From assembly GCA_030549175.1 (NCBI GenBank), contig JAUKUA010000005.1, positions 2,790,001 to 2,854,000 on the forward strand: a DNA stretch of 64,000 nt, in the 5' to 3' direction. Below are positions 21,315 to 33,347 of the stretch, piece after piece. The translations under genes and the position numbers were made by a program. The stretch comes from Lasiosphaeris hirsuta. Lineage: Eukaryota > Ascomycota > Sordariomycetes > Sordariales > Lasiosphaeriaceae. The notes below the pieces were generated by a model. It did no database searches, had not been told where the DNA came from, and saw only the letters and a list, made by a program, of their open reading frames with translations. Positions within the stretch are counted from its first letter, which is position 1; the number at the start of each line of letters is the position of its first letter.

Positions 21315-24071
21315 ATGGCGCCGGCACCCGACACCCTCGCCCCGGCAGGGTCGAGCTCGTACTCGTCCGACACATTGAATGTGGGAGACGGGACATGGGA
21401 CTTCACCAAGAACACATTCCTCCTGCCGAACCTCGTAGGGCTGAATTTCGACACTATGCGATACAATGGTTTGCGCCCCCCAGCCGTACTCCGGCTCGAG
21501 TCTGCCACACGCAGCTAACAATGGACCTCAGGCATGGGCAACCGTTTCTCAACCCTCACACAATACCACAGCCTTATCCTCGGTCACGGCATACTGGCGG
21601 CTATCACCTTCCTATTCATCATACCGATCGCTGTTCTCCTCATCCGATTTCACGGAAGAAGTCCCGGTGCCGCCATCCGATACCATGCCTACCTACAAGT
21701 TCTAGCCGTCGGTTTCACGACCGTTGTCTTCATCCTTGGCTTCATCGCCGTGGGACCACCGCGTAACTTGACCAATCCCCATCATGGCATTGGAGTTGCC
21801 ATCTATGTTCTCATCCTCCTCCAGGCTTTTGGCGGCCGGCTCGTCAGACACATCACGGGCCGTTCGCTGCGCGTGCATCTTCACCGCTGGTCGGGGCGCG
21901 CCGTGACCCTCCTTGGCATTGCCCAGGTCCCCCTTGGGCTCACCTTGTACGGTTCGCCCAAGTACCTCTTTATTCTCTTCGCCGTCTGGATGGGCTTTCT
22001 GGCGCTGCTCTACTTCGTCCTCGACTATCGGGACCAGGGACGTCATGGCGGAGAGCACTACGTGAGTGGCGGCCGTGCCCCCGAAACACCAAAGCAGAAG
22101 AGCAACAAGAAATGGTGGGGCCTTGCGGGCTTGGGTGCCTTGGCCTTGATGCGTAAACGTAAGCACGACAAAGACCCCGAGAGGGGAGTGCGGAGCCGCA
22201 CGCCGAGCCCGGCCCGGTCTCATCGCGCACGCGATGGGGCACCCGAGGTTATCCCGTCACCGCGACATTCAGAGAGCTTCTATGACGAGAAACAAGACCG
22301 CCGTGCCTCCAAAGGTGGCTTTTTCAACAAGTTGCTACTTGCCGGGGCTGCCGGCGGCTTGGCAGGCAAGTTCATGAGCCGCCGAAAGTCGGGTCATGGT
22401 GACGAGTATTCCGCGGTTGACACGGACACCCCTAGCCGACACCACAGAAGCAGAAGAAGCGCACCCACAGACCTCACAAGCGAATATACCGACTTGACAG
22501 AGGAAACGGAGACACGCTTGAATGTCGGTCGGCACGATGGACGACGTGATAGAAGATCACCACTGTTGCCGCCCCCTGGAGATGCGACCATCGTCGCCCA
22601 AGCTCTTAGTGCCGCCGAGGAACGTCCTGCCGCTAGACCGGCAAGGCCAATGACTCCGCGACAATCGCATGCCGGCCGCTCTAGGTTTGAGAGCGTTGAA
22701 GGCTCGGATTATTCTTCCTATGTTAGTCCTTCGAGGAGAACATCGGCTAGAAGGAAAAGCAGTGGCGGCGGTGGAGTCGGGAAAGGTCTCCTTGCCGGGA
22801 TAGGCTTAGGCTGGCTGGCGAAGAAAGCCACAGACCGCCGAGGTGAAAGAGGGGAAGAGGATCGACTGCGGGATGAAGAGGACAGGCGTAGAGACGAGGA
22901 GGACGAGCGACGATCGAGTCACCGGAACTCGAGGTATACGGGAGATGGCTATCCAACACCGACTCGAGACTCGAGACGGCGTCCCACACGTCCACGCCCG
23001 CCCCCGGCACCATCGGCAGTGACGATGACCACATCAGCAATATCTGAGTCGTCAATTGAGCCGCGCGGCAATACGCCGTATGAGCCGGCTCCTGTGGGCT
23101 TGGGTGTCTCTCGACCTCCAATTCCGGGCACATCCACAATCACACCTGTCCCACCGGTTGGGGGTGGACCGGTTCCTGTGCCCGTTCCGGTACCGGCACC
23201 TGGTAGGACACCGCAGGGATCAAGATATAATGTCGGCGAGGGAATTGCGATGCCAGCAATGCCTGTCGATCCCCACGGTATACTCCACCCCGAGTCGGGT
23301 AGCGAGACGTACTTCTCATCGGGCGGTCGCCCTCATCGGCGACACTCTGCCGCTGGTCGTCAACGGAGGGACGCCGAGGCGGCGGCGGCGGCGGCGGCGG
23401 CATCAGCAAGCATCCTAGCAGCTGAACAAGAGGAGGATCGACGCCGGAGGGACCAAAGAAGAGGGGCGGATACCCCGTCAACGAGTAAGCCCGTCAGCGT
23501 CAAAGTCAAGGTGCATGATGATAGAGACAGGTTCACCTTCCGCCGACTCACAGAAGAGGAGTCAGCCTCTGAGCAGTACCGGGCGCGCCGACGCAATGAT
23601 TCGGCTAGCAGCCATTCAGAAGTTGACACACCGACGGGCCGCCGTTACCGACGCGAGCGCGAAACCAGCAAACAACGGCGAGCTGAGACGGCGGCCGAAC
23701 AGCAGGTTGAGAATGACCCGCTACTACCGACGGGTCAGATGCCGCCACTGCCACTGCCACCGCTGTCACCGCCAAACCCAGCATTTGCGCAGGGCAAGCG
23801 GCCACAGGGCAAGGACTCGGCATACTACTCAGGCCAGCCGCCAGAGAGTGGGGCGGGCCCATCGGGCACCAACCCTGCGGCTGCGGTGACGATGTCGGAA
23901 CTCGACTCTGGAGGGAGCCGCGGCGATTTCAGCGGCATCAGTCCGGCACCTAGCGGGCCTGGCGGACGGGACCCTGGCACGTCGGGGGCCTCGGCCGCGG
24001 ATCGGAGGAGGAGGAGGAGGTTGGAGAGGCGGGGTGGGAGTGGTGTGACGGGAACGGTCGATTACGACTAA
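21315..24071 (+). CDS. Cytochrome b561-like membrane protein with long disordered tail
   Basis: Two exons, 21315-21468 and 21532-24071, encode 897 aa. The intron joins YN to GMGNRF. Residues 62-225 hold five hydrophobic helices: around LILGHGILAAITFLFIIPIA, YLQVLAVGFTTVVFILGF, GVAIYVLILLQAFGG, VTLLGIAQVPLGLTLYG and LFILFAVWMGFLALLYFV. Histidines at about 70, 103, 136 and 169 are evenly spaced, as expected for the two heme-ligand pairs of the cytochrome b561 core. The family moves electrons across membranes and is often ferric- or ascorbate-linked; substrate is unknown here. The remaining 670 residues are disordered, rich in Arg/Ser/Pro with RRRR, RDEED and poly-Ala tracts (GCG repeats at 23378-23400). 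A glycine-rich hydrophobic motif (LLLAGAAGGLAGKF) recurs as LLAGIGLGWLAKK. The tail probably faces the cytosol. Confidence 0.87.
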
Positions 24072-24880
24072 TACCGCGTAGCTCTGTTCTAACGGACGGA
24101 ATGACTGGTTTTGGTGTTGGTTTTTACGCTCTCTATGACGAAAGTTTGGGATATTTACTTTACTTGCTGGATACCTTGCATGAGATGGCATTCATGTGCA
24201 TGGCGTTAGGATGATACGAAAATCGGTTGCGAATTGTTTGACTATTTAATGCATTCGCACAAGAAAGTATATTGCGACTTGTAGAACTACTACAGAGACA
24301 GACATGCAGGCGTACATAGTCCTCTAATGTATGATGAATACTACAATTGCTTAAGTTGACCTTTTTTGTTTCGTCCCTCGCCGAGCCGGTGTTGTCGAGT
24401 CGCCTGTGATGGCATCTCGTTTCTCAAGATAGGTGACCCGAGATTTCATTTCAAGCTTTGCGGAGACTTGAAAGAGGTTGGTTGTCTCAAGTTACGAAGA
24501 GGATACGGTGTTTCTCTGTTTCTTGACGGCCTAACTATATAGTGGGATATTGTTGTTTCGGTAGACATAAGGCGCTCGACCACTGATAGACAGCCCCAGC
24601 TCATGAGAGTCGAATGTTCATTCGTTGCGCCACCCGAGGTGGGCTTGGCTTGGCTGATGAATGCCCCGCGAACTCCAACTTGGCTGGACCCCAACTTCCC
24701 CGCCAAAATCAATCGCGTCGCATTTCATGTCCATTAACTAAGACGCGTCAAAACATCAGCCAAAGCTGGGCCACTTTAGACGCCTTCTCTGCGCAGCTTT
24801 CCCATATCGCAACACCGGACTCCCCTCGACATAAAAAAAAAATTACCACCCAATCCCCGTCGCAAACCTCTCCCCTCACA
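24072..24880. other. Intergenic region, b561-like gene to Nnf1
   Basis: This 0.8-kb tandem spacer holds the 3' flank of the membrane protein and the Nnf1 promoter. It is AT-rich at 24160-24370. A CT/AC-rich leader with an A10 run (24833-24842) precedes the Nnf1 start. I see no gene. Confidence 0.45.
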
Positions 24881-25936
24881 ATGTCCACCGGTCAAGAACC
24901 CGACGACCCCCCCCTCCCAACACCACAAGCGCAGGCGCAAACCGACGACCCCCCACTACCAGCAGCAGGTGAAGCATCAACAACATCCGAACCGCCCCCA
25001 GCCCCGCGAGACGAAGGAGGCGAAGAAGAAGCCGACGCCCCGGACTCCCCGCCCCTCCCGACCAAGCACACGGCGGTCACGCCCGGCCCGCGCGCCGCGC
25101 GCCTCGAGCAGCTCTTCGCGTCGACGCTGCGCCACACGCTCGACAAGGTCAGCCGCGACAACTTTGCCGCGTGCTTCCCGACGGTGGCGGCGCGGGCGCC
25201 GGGCACGCTCGAGTTTGTGCAGCGACAGATGGTAGATCGGTTGAGGGGGTTGTGTGAGGTACGTTTTTTTTTTTTTTTTGGGGGGGGGGGGGTTGTCTAT
25301 TTGGCAGAGGGGTTGCGGTTGAGAGGCTACTTAAGGGGGTGTATGCACTCTAGGAAGTGTTATACTCGAGGGTTCATATTGAACAGCTCCGCGAGCTTTC
25401 CTTGATGCGACGCCCCCCCCCCCCCCCCCCAAATAACCAATTGGCCCTTTATAAGCTAACCCCCCCCCCCCCACAGAAAGAATTTGCCAGTATCCTCGAA
25501 AGCCGCGCCGTCGTGCCCAAGCTCAACGAGCTCGAGTCTCTACTCAGCGACGCGGCGCGCCGCAAGCAAGCCGGCGAAGCCAACAACGAAGCCCCCATCC
25601 CGTAAGCCCCCCAAACCCCTTTCCCATCACCCCAGCCAAAGCTCACATCAACCCAGCCCACACACCCTCCCAGCAGACGCCGTCCTCGCGGCACACCTCG
25701 CCCCGCACCTCGCTGCGCAGCAGTCGCAGCTCAATGCGCGGCTGCAAAACGTGCAGGCAGACAATATGCGCCTCTTTAACGAAATCCAGGCGCAGCGGGC
25801 CGGGATCGAAGCCCTGCTGAGTGCCGTCGAGGCCGTGCTTGTCGACATGGACGGCGCGAGCGCCCTGCTCGACGACGTGGTTGATGACCTCGCGCAGGAG
25901 ACGCGAACGGCTGAGGTGGAGATGTCGGGGACCTGA
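24881..25936 (+). CDS. nnf1: Kinetochore MIND/Mis12 complex subunit Nnf1
   Basis: Three exons, 24881-25258, 25477-25601 and 25657-25936, encode 260 aa. After an acidic, Pro-rich N-terminus of about 70 residues the Nnf1 core begins: RAARLEQLFASTLRHTLDKV, NFAACFP, VVPKLNELESL across exon 2, then AVLAAHLAPHLAAQQSQLNA and a C-terminal helix. This is the Nnf1/PMF1 family. With Mis12, Dsn1 and Nsl1 it forms the MIND complex that links centromeric chromatin to Ndc80 at the outer kinetochore. The third exon uses the acceptor ending at 25656, which keeps phase and joins PIP to PHTLPADAV. The 218-bp first intron is odd: it carries T16, G13, C18 and C13 runs. The gene converges with the PH-domain gene. 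Confidence 0.92.
25259..25476 (+). repeat. Homopolymer-loaded intron 1 of nnf1
   Basis: The intron contains T16 at 25264-25279, G13 at 25280-25292, C18 at 25413-25430 and C13 at 25460-25472, the last run merging with the 3' splice site. In the pre-mRNA the G run could pair with either C run. Run lengths are the bases most likely to be miscounted in sequencing. Confidence 0.85.
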
Positions 25937-26547
25937 GTGCGTCTTCGTTTGCAGATGAGTGCGAATTGAAACTTAAGCGGTCTTTTGTTTGTGCATGTTA
26001 TTGCATGCACGGACAGGAGAGACGGATGGCGTTTGGAGTCATTACGGAAATAGGAGGCATACCCCATGATGGAACTTGAAATCATAGTTCAGGAAGTCTG
26101 ACGACTTGATATTATGTGTCTGAAGTTGTCTGAATCGTATATACAAAACAAAAAGGATCTTGACTGACCCTTCCCAGGGTTCGCCGTCCTCCCGACGCCC
26201 CTTCAAACACAGCAAGAGCTTGCAAGCTCTTTAGCGGGTATAATACTGCAATATGCTTCCACCTCTCGCCCCCAACCATCTCCCAAAACAAGCCCCGAGA
26301 CATAGCCATTATCTCGTCATGCAAAAAGCCCCAATGCATATCTCAAGTTCGTTACTCCCAGATGCTCGCCGTGTCCCCTAAACCAAAAGTCCAAGGAAAT
26401 GGAAAAAAAAAGAGAAACTCCCGTCCCAAGAGGTATAGTTTCAATCAATGCCAACCCACACCCCATTCCGCTGCTTTTCCTTTTGGTGGTATGCTTCCAC
26501 AAATGCAAGATGCACCCCTCCCCAACCCGCCAAGGTTACGAGCCTCC
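25937..26547. other. Convergent intergenic region, nnf1 / PH-domain gene
   Basis: A 0.6-kb space between the 3' ends of two convergent genes. It contains short AT-rich patches that may be polyadenylation regions for both. No other feature seen. Confidence 0.45.
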
Positions 26548-27870
26548 TCAGATACGCCGATTCTCCGGCGCAATGACCTGCCATGGCCCGAACAAGTCGA
26601 CCTCGCCGTACGCTGGCGGCAGCATCCTTATCATGCGGCCCGACCCCCAGTCGACGTACCATTTCTTCCCCCGCGAAATCACGTAGTTGCTCTTGCGGGG
26701 GCTCTTGAACAGCAGCACAGCATAGCACATCCTAGCGTACAGATTGTCGTGCGTTGATGTCCACCGGTTCCGCGGCCACCACTTTCCTGTGTCTGGATCG
26801 ATATGCTCGTTGTAGTACGACGTTGTCGACAGTCGGCCTTCCATGACGGGAAGTTCAATTCGCCCTGTCCCTATTGTAGGGCCTGTCCCTGGGAGGTCGT
26901 CTCCTTCCTCGTCGTTATCTCCCTGGTCTCCGTCTCCGTCCTCATGATCATCTTCCGCAATTGCGGACTCTTGTTCCGCCGCGGCGCCATCGACACCCAT
27001 CCCTGGCATATTAGGGGGCATGCCAGGCACCTGGTCGGGTAGCCGTGGAAAGCCAGTACTATTGTCCTCAGGTCGTGGGCGCTGCCCCCGTAGCCAGCGG
27101 ATCCGCTGTATTCGGGGTATACTCTGATCGCGGGGGAAATCGCGCTCATCAAGAGGTGCTGCCACATCAATAGCGGCGAATATGCGGTCAAGAGAGTGGA
27201 CAAAGGTGCTAAGCTCAACGCAGGAGAGGAGAAACTGATCTGTTTCGACTCGCAAGCGGATGACATAGCGTCGTCTAGGACATCCGAGTTAGCCTATCAT
27301 CAGAGTCAGAAGAAAGGAGGGTACGCACTTCCTGTAGTCAGCTGCGATTCCGGCGTCGGCGTGCAGTAGACTATAGCTCCTCTCGAGTGTTGATTTCTTC
27401 ACCCACGGCGGGCTGTCAGGTGAGATGTCGGGCCCGTCGTACTGCTTTGTCGACCACCAACCACGCTCCTTCTTTACATTGTAAATATTGAGAGCCGTCC
27501 CGTGCAATTCAACATACACCATCTGCCAGTTGCGTACCTCAGCCCGCTTGATCGTATCCTCGATTTCCATCTTGCGCATAAAGACACCCTCCATGTGCAG
27601 GTCGCACGAGTAGCCGGGCAGCGCCTCTTCGGTAGGCATGTCACGATACACGCCGCCGTTGTCGGCATTGAAGGCGGCAGCGCGGCGCTCGGCATTGAAG
27701 GCGACCCTCATAGCCGAGTCGTATCCCGGGGGTTCGGCCGGGCGTGATGTCATGACATCGCGGTAGAACATGTCCTCCTCCATCGACATGCGGCGTTGGC
27801 GGCCCCCCGATGACGGCATCTCGCTGCCGGCATCGTGCTGGGACAAGGCATCGCTCCGGCTCGGATCCAT
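26548..27870 (-). CDS. PH-domain protein
   Basis: Two exons, 27870-27329 and 27274-26548, encode 422 aa; the 54-bp intron joins DYRK to RRYVIRLRVET. A pleckstrin-homology domain is seen at about residues 85-220: SCDLHMEGVFMRKMEIEDT, then WQMVYVELHGTALNIYNV, WWSTKQYDGPDIS, the segment RSYSLLHADAGIAADYRKRR, and the closing helix FLLSCVELSTFVHSLDRIF. A WLRGQRPRP motif, an acidic stretch (DEEGDDLPG) and a conserved-looking block near the C-terminus (NLYARMCYAVLLF, KWYVDWGSGRM) follow. Fungal proteins of this architecture are widespread in Pezizomycotina. PH domains bind phosphoinositides or proteins, so a membrane-recruited role is likely, but the partner is unknown. The family is recognisable; the function is not. 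Confidence 0.85.
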
Positions 27871-28199
27871 GGGATGTCTGGATCGGCGGGCGGTTTGGTA
27901 ATGGGGCGGCGCGCACGCAAACGGTGGTACCCGCCTGGCTGCGCGATCGGCCCAGGCGAGGTTCGTTGCGACGAGTCGTCGTTTTGGCGTGAGCTCCCTC
28001 CTTCCTTAGTCCGACGTCCCTTCTGGCATATTTGCCCCGGCCCCCGCCCTCGGTTCCCCTTGGCCTAGACGTAGTCAGAGGGGAGGCGGGAGAGGTAGAC
28101 GAGACCAGCAAGCCGCTGTGGCGCTATCGATGCTGCAGAGGAAGGGAGGAAAGCAGTGAGAGAGTGAGAGAGTGAGAGTGAGATTGAGATCCGCCTTGA

Positions 28200-28220
28200 G
28201 GGGGGGGGGGGGGGGGGGGG
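28200..28220 (+). repeat. G21 homopolymer run
   Basis: Twenty-one consecutive G residues about 330 bp upstream of the PH-domain gene start (C21 on that gene's sense strand). Such a run can adopt G-quadruplex structure and is slippage-prone. Confidence 0.9.
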
Positions 28221-28849
28221 TTAGCGGGCTGTGATGCGATGAAGATAAGCGACAGCGAAAGTGAGGCAATGGCGGAATGGACGGTGGTCAGTCTGGCATG
28301 TGCTATGTGGGGACAGCTCGGGGAGGCGCGAGGTATGGTCAGTCCTCAGGTGCGTGGGCGTGAGGTGAAGTGAGGTTGGACGGGGAGGTGTGTGCGTCTG
28401 CTGTTTGCTTGATGCTGGGCGCGAAAAGGGTGGGTGGTTTTGGTGGAGTGATCGCCAAGGCAAGGGGAAAGCTTAGCATATGAGAGATGAGGGCCGTGTG
28501 CAAAGGCAGAAGGACATGGCAGGACTGTTTGGGCTATGAATAGGGTGATCGATGGAAGGCGCGAGATGAGCGGATGGAAGGTCGTGAATTCCTGCTCTGG
28601 GCGTTGGTCTGGGGTGCTGTTCTGGGATTCTGGGTTCCCTGGCAGCGGACAGGTAGGTAAGTAGGTTCCTGTCTGGCACTAGTTGAGGGGCTGAAAGCGA
28701 CCCCGGCTCCTCGTCCCTTAGTAGTCCCTCAGTGCAGCATGAGCACATCTCAATGGGAGCAGATTGGGACCCAGATTGAGCAACAGAGGCACCCCGGAAC
28801 CCTGGACGCCTCGAGTCGACGCCCAGGGGGCCACCCGAGGACACCACCA

Positions 28850-28885
28850 CACAACCACACAACCACACAACCACCAAGGCATCCG
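28850..28885 (+). repeat. Short tandem repeat (ACAACCAC)n
   Basis: About four copies of an 8-bp unit, slightly imperfect at the right end. It is intergenic with no apparent function. Confidence 0.65.
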
Positions 28886-31800
28886 CGCGCCAAGCACCAA
28901 GGGCCCTTTTCTATCGTCTCTATCGGCCATCGTGCTGCATAGTGCCGTTGAGCGCCAGAGGTACCTTGCCTTAATTCGTACATATTGCAGCATTTTAACC
29001 TCGTCGCTCGAGGACGGGTAGGACGGCAAAGGACACTTTATCCGTATCCGTCCATCTTCCATAACACCACCGCCCGGCCATGTGCAACTATCGTCAATTC
29101 TATCGTTTGACTTCACCAATCCTCTGCCTCCAACGCCACCTGCCCTACGGACCATGGAATGCTAACTGCCTTTGTCTGGTATAGGCAGCCGACCTACCCA
29201 TAATAGATACTCATAATAGATCTGCCCTCCTGCCTCCCTCTCTCTACCGCCCGCTCTGTCGTTCCGGCCCCCATCTCGACCCATAGGGACTGGGAGGCAA
29301 GAGGGTAATACAATGGACCATGATCCAATGGACGGACCATCGCCAATCACGATGCGCGGCAGTGGTCTCGCCAACCATTCCGCGCATGCTGGACTAGGCT
29401 GTTCCAGGTAGGTGGTTGAGGGGAAGCCAGGGGTGTGCCGGGGGTGTGCAGGGGTCGATAGCTGCGATGTGGTGCCGGAGTTTAGCGGCTGGACCGAGTG
29501 TGGGAGAAGTTGGAGGGGTGCCTCGGGGGTCTTTGGTTGTCTCGAGCCTGTGACTGCACCTCTCAATGGGAGCAAGGAGAGGGCAGCATAAGACGGGACA
29601 GTTAAGTGACATGTTTCTAATGTTCGCCATCGCCATCCTTCGCCGGGTGCGCTCTGTACTGTGTAACCAAATCTAAACACCGTCTAGGCCCCTGTGCCGC
29701 AAAAGACGCCTATTCGAGAAGGCGACAAACTGTTCGGTTCCAAGCTAGCAATAAAAAACCAGGCACAACGACGGCAGTCGGGTAGTCGGACAAGTCGCCC
29801 AAACACACCCGCCCTTTGCCGGCCATGAGGCAGGTGCACAAGAACTGGAGATTGATTCAATTAGGGCTGTTGATATTCCGCGAGTATACGGGCTTCGACG
29901 GGCCTCTGCCTCCGCATCTCTTGCAGGAGCCATCAAGCGAATCCGCCTCTCTGTTTGTGACTACCTAGCAAGTGCCCGAAGGGCAAGTGCTAGTCCAAGC
30001 ACAGAACCCCTCTCGGCACCGGCGCCGTCGAGGCTTCCCCCAGACGCCCGGACACCAAGACGCCCAAGGGTGGGGCCCGCTGTCAGACCGTCTCTTTTCA
30101 CTGTCGACGATTCGGGAAGGTGGGAGCAGGAACTGGGCTGCGCGACACCAGACTCATTTTTTCCCCCCTCTGGCCTCTTCATTTCCTGCCCACTTCCTGC
30201 CTGCCTCGATCATCTCCGGGCCCGCAGCACATCGCAGCACACTGCAGCGCCATCCCAAGGGCTCCTCGCACACATCCGGCAACGCCCAACGCGTAAGCCT
30301 GCCTGCGCACTGCGGCTCACCCGGCATTTCAGACGGGCGATCGTCGGCCTTGCACACTAACAGACAAGGAAGGAAGAAAAAGCTTGTCGGTGCCACCTGC
30401 GTCGAGACAGCCTCCTCAACGCCATCCCCGCCAAATGCTCACCCCCGTCGAATGAAACACGGCCCCGGAAACGTGCGAGGACGTAAAGAGCAGGTGACTC
30501 GACCGGTGAGAGCATCAGTTCGGCCCGTAAAATTGCAGACCTTGTTTCGTTTCTTGTTTCTCGCCGTTTCTTGGTTCTGTTAATGCCTCACATTCCTGCC
30601 TGCCCCTTGTGGTCTTGTCAATGCGAACCGGACCTATAAACCAACAGTTTCCCCGACTGCCATGCTGCCCATCGTCATACACTGTAGACCAGACCCCAAG
30701 GCTCTCACACCCGATACCAAACACCGGAACATGACCGGACGCCACTTATCAAGGCATGACCGCAGAAACAATCCTAGGTGCTCAATGGCAAGTGCCGCGC
30801 CATGTGCCGGGCTGCCTCGTGGTTTTGCTCTCGGCGATCTCAACCTTGGGCTCCGGATTCAGAATGCGGGCTGAACCCGGAAGGAGCTTCGAGTATCAGA
30901 CCATCTAATTGGATGACTTATATATCTTGATACGCACTCAGCATAGCATCGAGCGTTCCTATGATCGTAGAGTATCCCGAGTCCGCCCACCCGGCATGAC
31001 CAATTGTGCACGCCGCATCTCTCGTCACACTTGATGCTCTGTGGAGTGCCATTATGCTGCTGTGTAAGCTACGACCCCGAAACGACACACAGTCATGATG
31101 TGAAAGCAGCGCGCGGAGGCAGACACCATCGGACATCAACAAGTACGCCATGGCCTCTACTGTAGTACTCGTCGTCTTGCCTTCTTCTTCAGGCCAAACG
31201 CATGCCCATCCATCAGTAGGGCTTACCGATCCTTTTGTGCTGTGGTTGAGCCTTGGTGTAGGCATGAAACATGTGTAACTATTGGCGATAGCCTTCCGAC
31301 AGCGTCCTTCAGACGACTTGGGGTTGCAGGTCCGAGGGTAAGCGTGCTCACCAGCCTCGCTTTTCTCCTGCCGGCTGACTTCCTTGATGTTATGTCTGCG
31401 ATTAGGATCTCTAGACGGTACAAACGAAGGGGTCTCAAGGATGATGATGTCTGTCTTGTCCAAGGTTGGAGTTGTCAGCCGTGGCCCTTTTCACACGAGA
31501 ACACATAATGAGACTTGGGATCAAGCATACGACCGCGACACGGATCGAGTTCAGCCCCGTCTCTCAACCACAGATCAAAAGAGACGGAGTACCAATATCC
31601 AATAAAACCTCTAACCCTAGCTAGGCAGCCAGTTAAACTCACTCCGACCTCATCTCTAGCGTATGATAAGAAGCTAGTTATATAACCTGCGTAAATTCAT
31701 TCACTAGCAATCCCAACTGACCCAGTCTACTACCTCGGAGACCCCAAGCTTCCCCGCGTCACCATCACACCATCCCCATCCCCACATCCTTTACCACCAC

Positions 31801-31984
31801 GTACTGTGACGGACGCGCCGTGACGGGCTACTTTACCCAGCCGAAGAGGCCGCTCCGGCCCCGCGAGATCTTCCCCTACTCGTCCCCTCTCTTCTCCCGG
31901 CCCCTGGCCTCGGCAACACGGGCTTCATCACACGAAACCCATGAGACAAACAACACCACACATACACATCACACATCCATCAAC

Positions 31985-31985
<1 letters not shown>

Positions 31986-32024
<39 letters not shown>

Positions 32025-32048
32025 CGCACACGCACACGCACACGCACA
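31986..32048 (+). repeat. CA/AC dinucleotide microsatellite
   Basis: About 30 CA units with scattered GCACAC interruptions at the right end. It lies in the gene-poor region and should be length-polymorphic. Confidence 0.9.
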
Positions 32049-33347
32049 TGCTGTGCAAGTGAGCAAGCCACCAGGAACAGGAATCTCACATTTATCTAGA
32101 TCACATCACCGCTCTCCCACCCGCCGCGGCCCATCCTCCTCCGATCTCACGCAGCGGATCTCGTAATCAAAGGTGGATCGTCCTGTCCAACTTTACCGAC
32201 TGAACCTCCTCCACATTCCGGGCAGGTTGGGAGGCAGAGAGTTTGCTCCCATGCTCCCACACCGCGACATACAGCTCCCAATACCACCCAACTGCCCACC
32301 ACGCCGACAAGGAACGAGCTCGAGGGGCGGGACTTTGCTCAAGGGGAGAGGCGGGGGGTCAAGCCACTCGACCCCCCGGCAAGCATTCACTCACTCACAC
32401 AAGTGTGCCAGCAACTAGCAGAACAAGTGAGTACGTAGCAGCAGTAGTCTACCTCATCTTGAGTTATGTATGCATTTACCATTACACGTCCGACGGTTCG
32501 TATCTAAAAGCTCCCTCCCTTGATCCTCCTCCATCCATCATCCATTCCACATCCTAGGTAACCACCCAACCCAACCTAACGATCCTCCCTCCCGACATCG
32601 TCCACCCATCATAGACAAAAGATACTAGGTATACCACCGCCTCCCCGTACTATACAGCCCACTGGAAACGGTATCGTGATGCTTCTCTCTTCCTTCCAAC
32701 CCCCCCATTGTCCGGCCGCCTCTCCAGCATAGCACACCCATCATTCCAGTGTATACGAGACAAACTATGACCATCCTCGCAGGCGCGTTCGTGTGTGTAT
32801 GTGTGCATCGTGGGTCTTTGCCGCCACAGAATGTACAAACAAGGCTGGATAGAGCCACTCCTCGCCGCCATCTTTCATCTTCGTCCTCCCCCGCTAGGGC
32901 ATCATGGCAATTTCGAACGAAAGAGCAGAGAAACGCATAGCCACCTTTCCGAGGTCTGTTTTCGTTCGTAGGGGGGAGGAAAGAGAAGGGGATGTAAATG
33001 CCAGGTGTATGCACGCTTCTCAAATCCAGCAAAGACCGAAAAAAAAAGAAAAAAAAGAAGAAAAAAAAAACCAGAAGAATCCCACATTTTCCTCCCCGTC
33101 GCACCTCTTCGGCAAAATCGAATTATGCTGGACTTTTCTCTTTCTCGTAACCTATCAAGTCATCGCCCCACCAGTTCCGGATGCTTTTTGTCCCATTGCC
33201 TCTCCCATCAACTCCAGCCTGATATCTGAAGACGAGCAAGCCAAAAAATATCTAATTATCACGCAACTCTCCCACGGCTGTGATCCGGTCGTTTCTCAAC
33301 GATTACCAGATGTGGCCGTGGCATTCTACCTAGGCTGAAGTTGCCAA

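Larger units (their letters stand above)
27871..33347. other. Large gene-poor region
   Basis: About 5.5 kb lies between two minus-strand genes. It contains a G21 run (28200-28220), an ACAACCAC repeat (about 28850-28885), a CA microsatellite (31986-32048) and A/GA-rich runs near 33040-33070. Many short open frames exist on both strands (for example 30918-31463 minus and 29972-30583 plus), but none shows a domain, steady codon bias or plausible splice partners. Long leaders, a rapidly evolving gene or non-coding RNA cannot be excluded. Confidence 0.4.

Noticed and set aside
30918..31463. 181-codon minus-strand frame in the gene-poor interval
   Set aside because: No domain, no codon bias, unusual residue mix, and no convincing splice partners.
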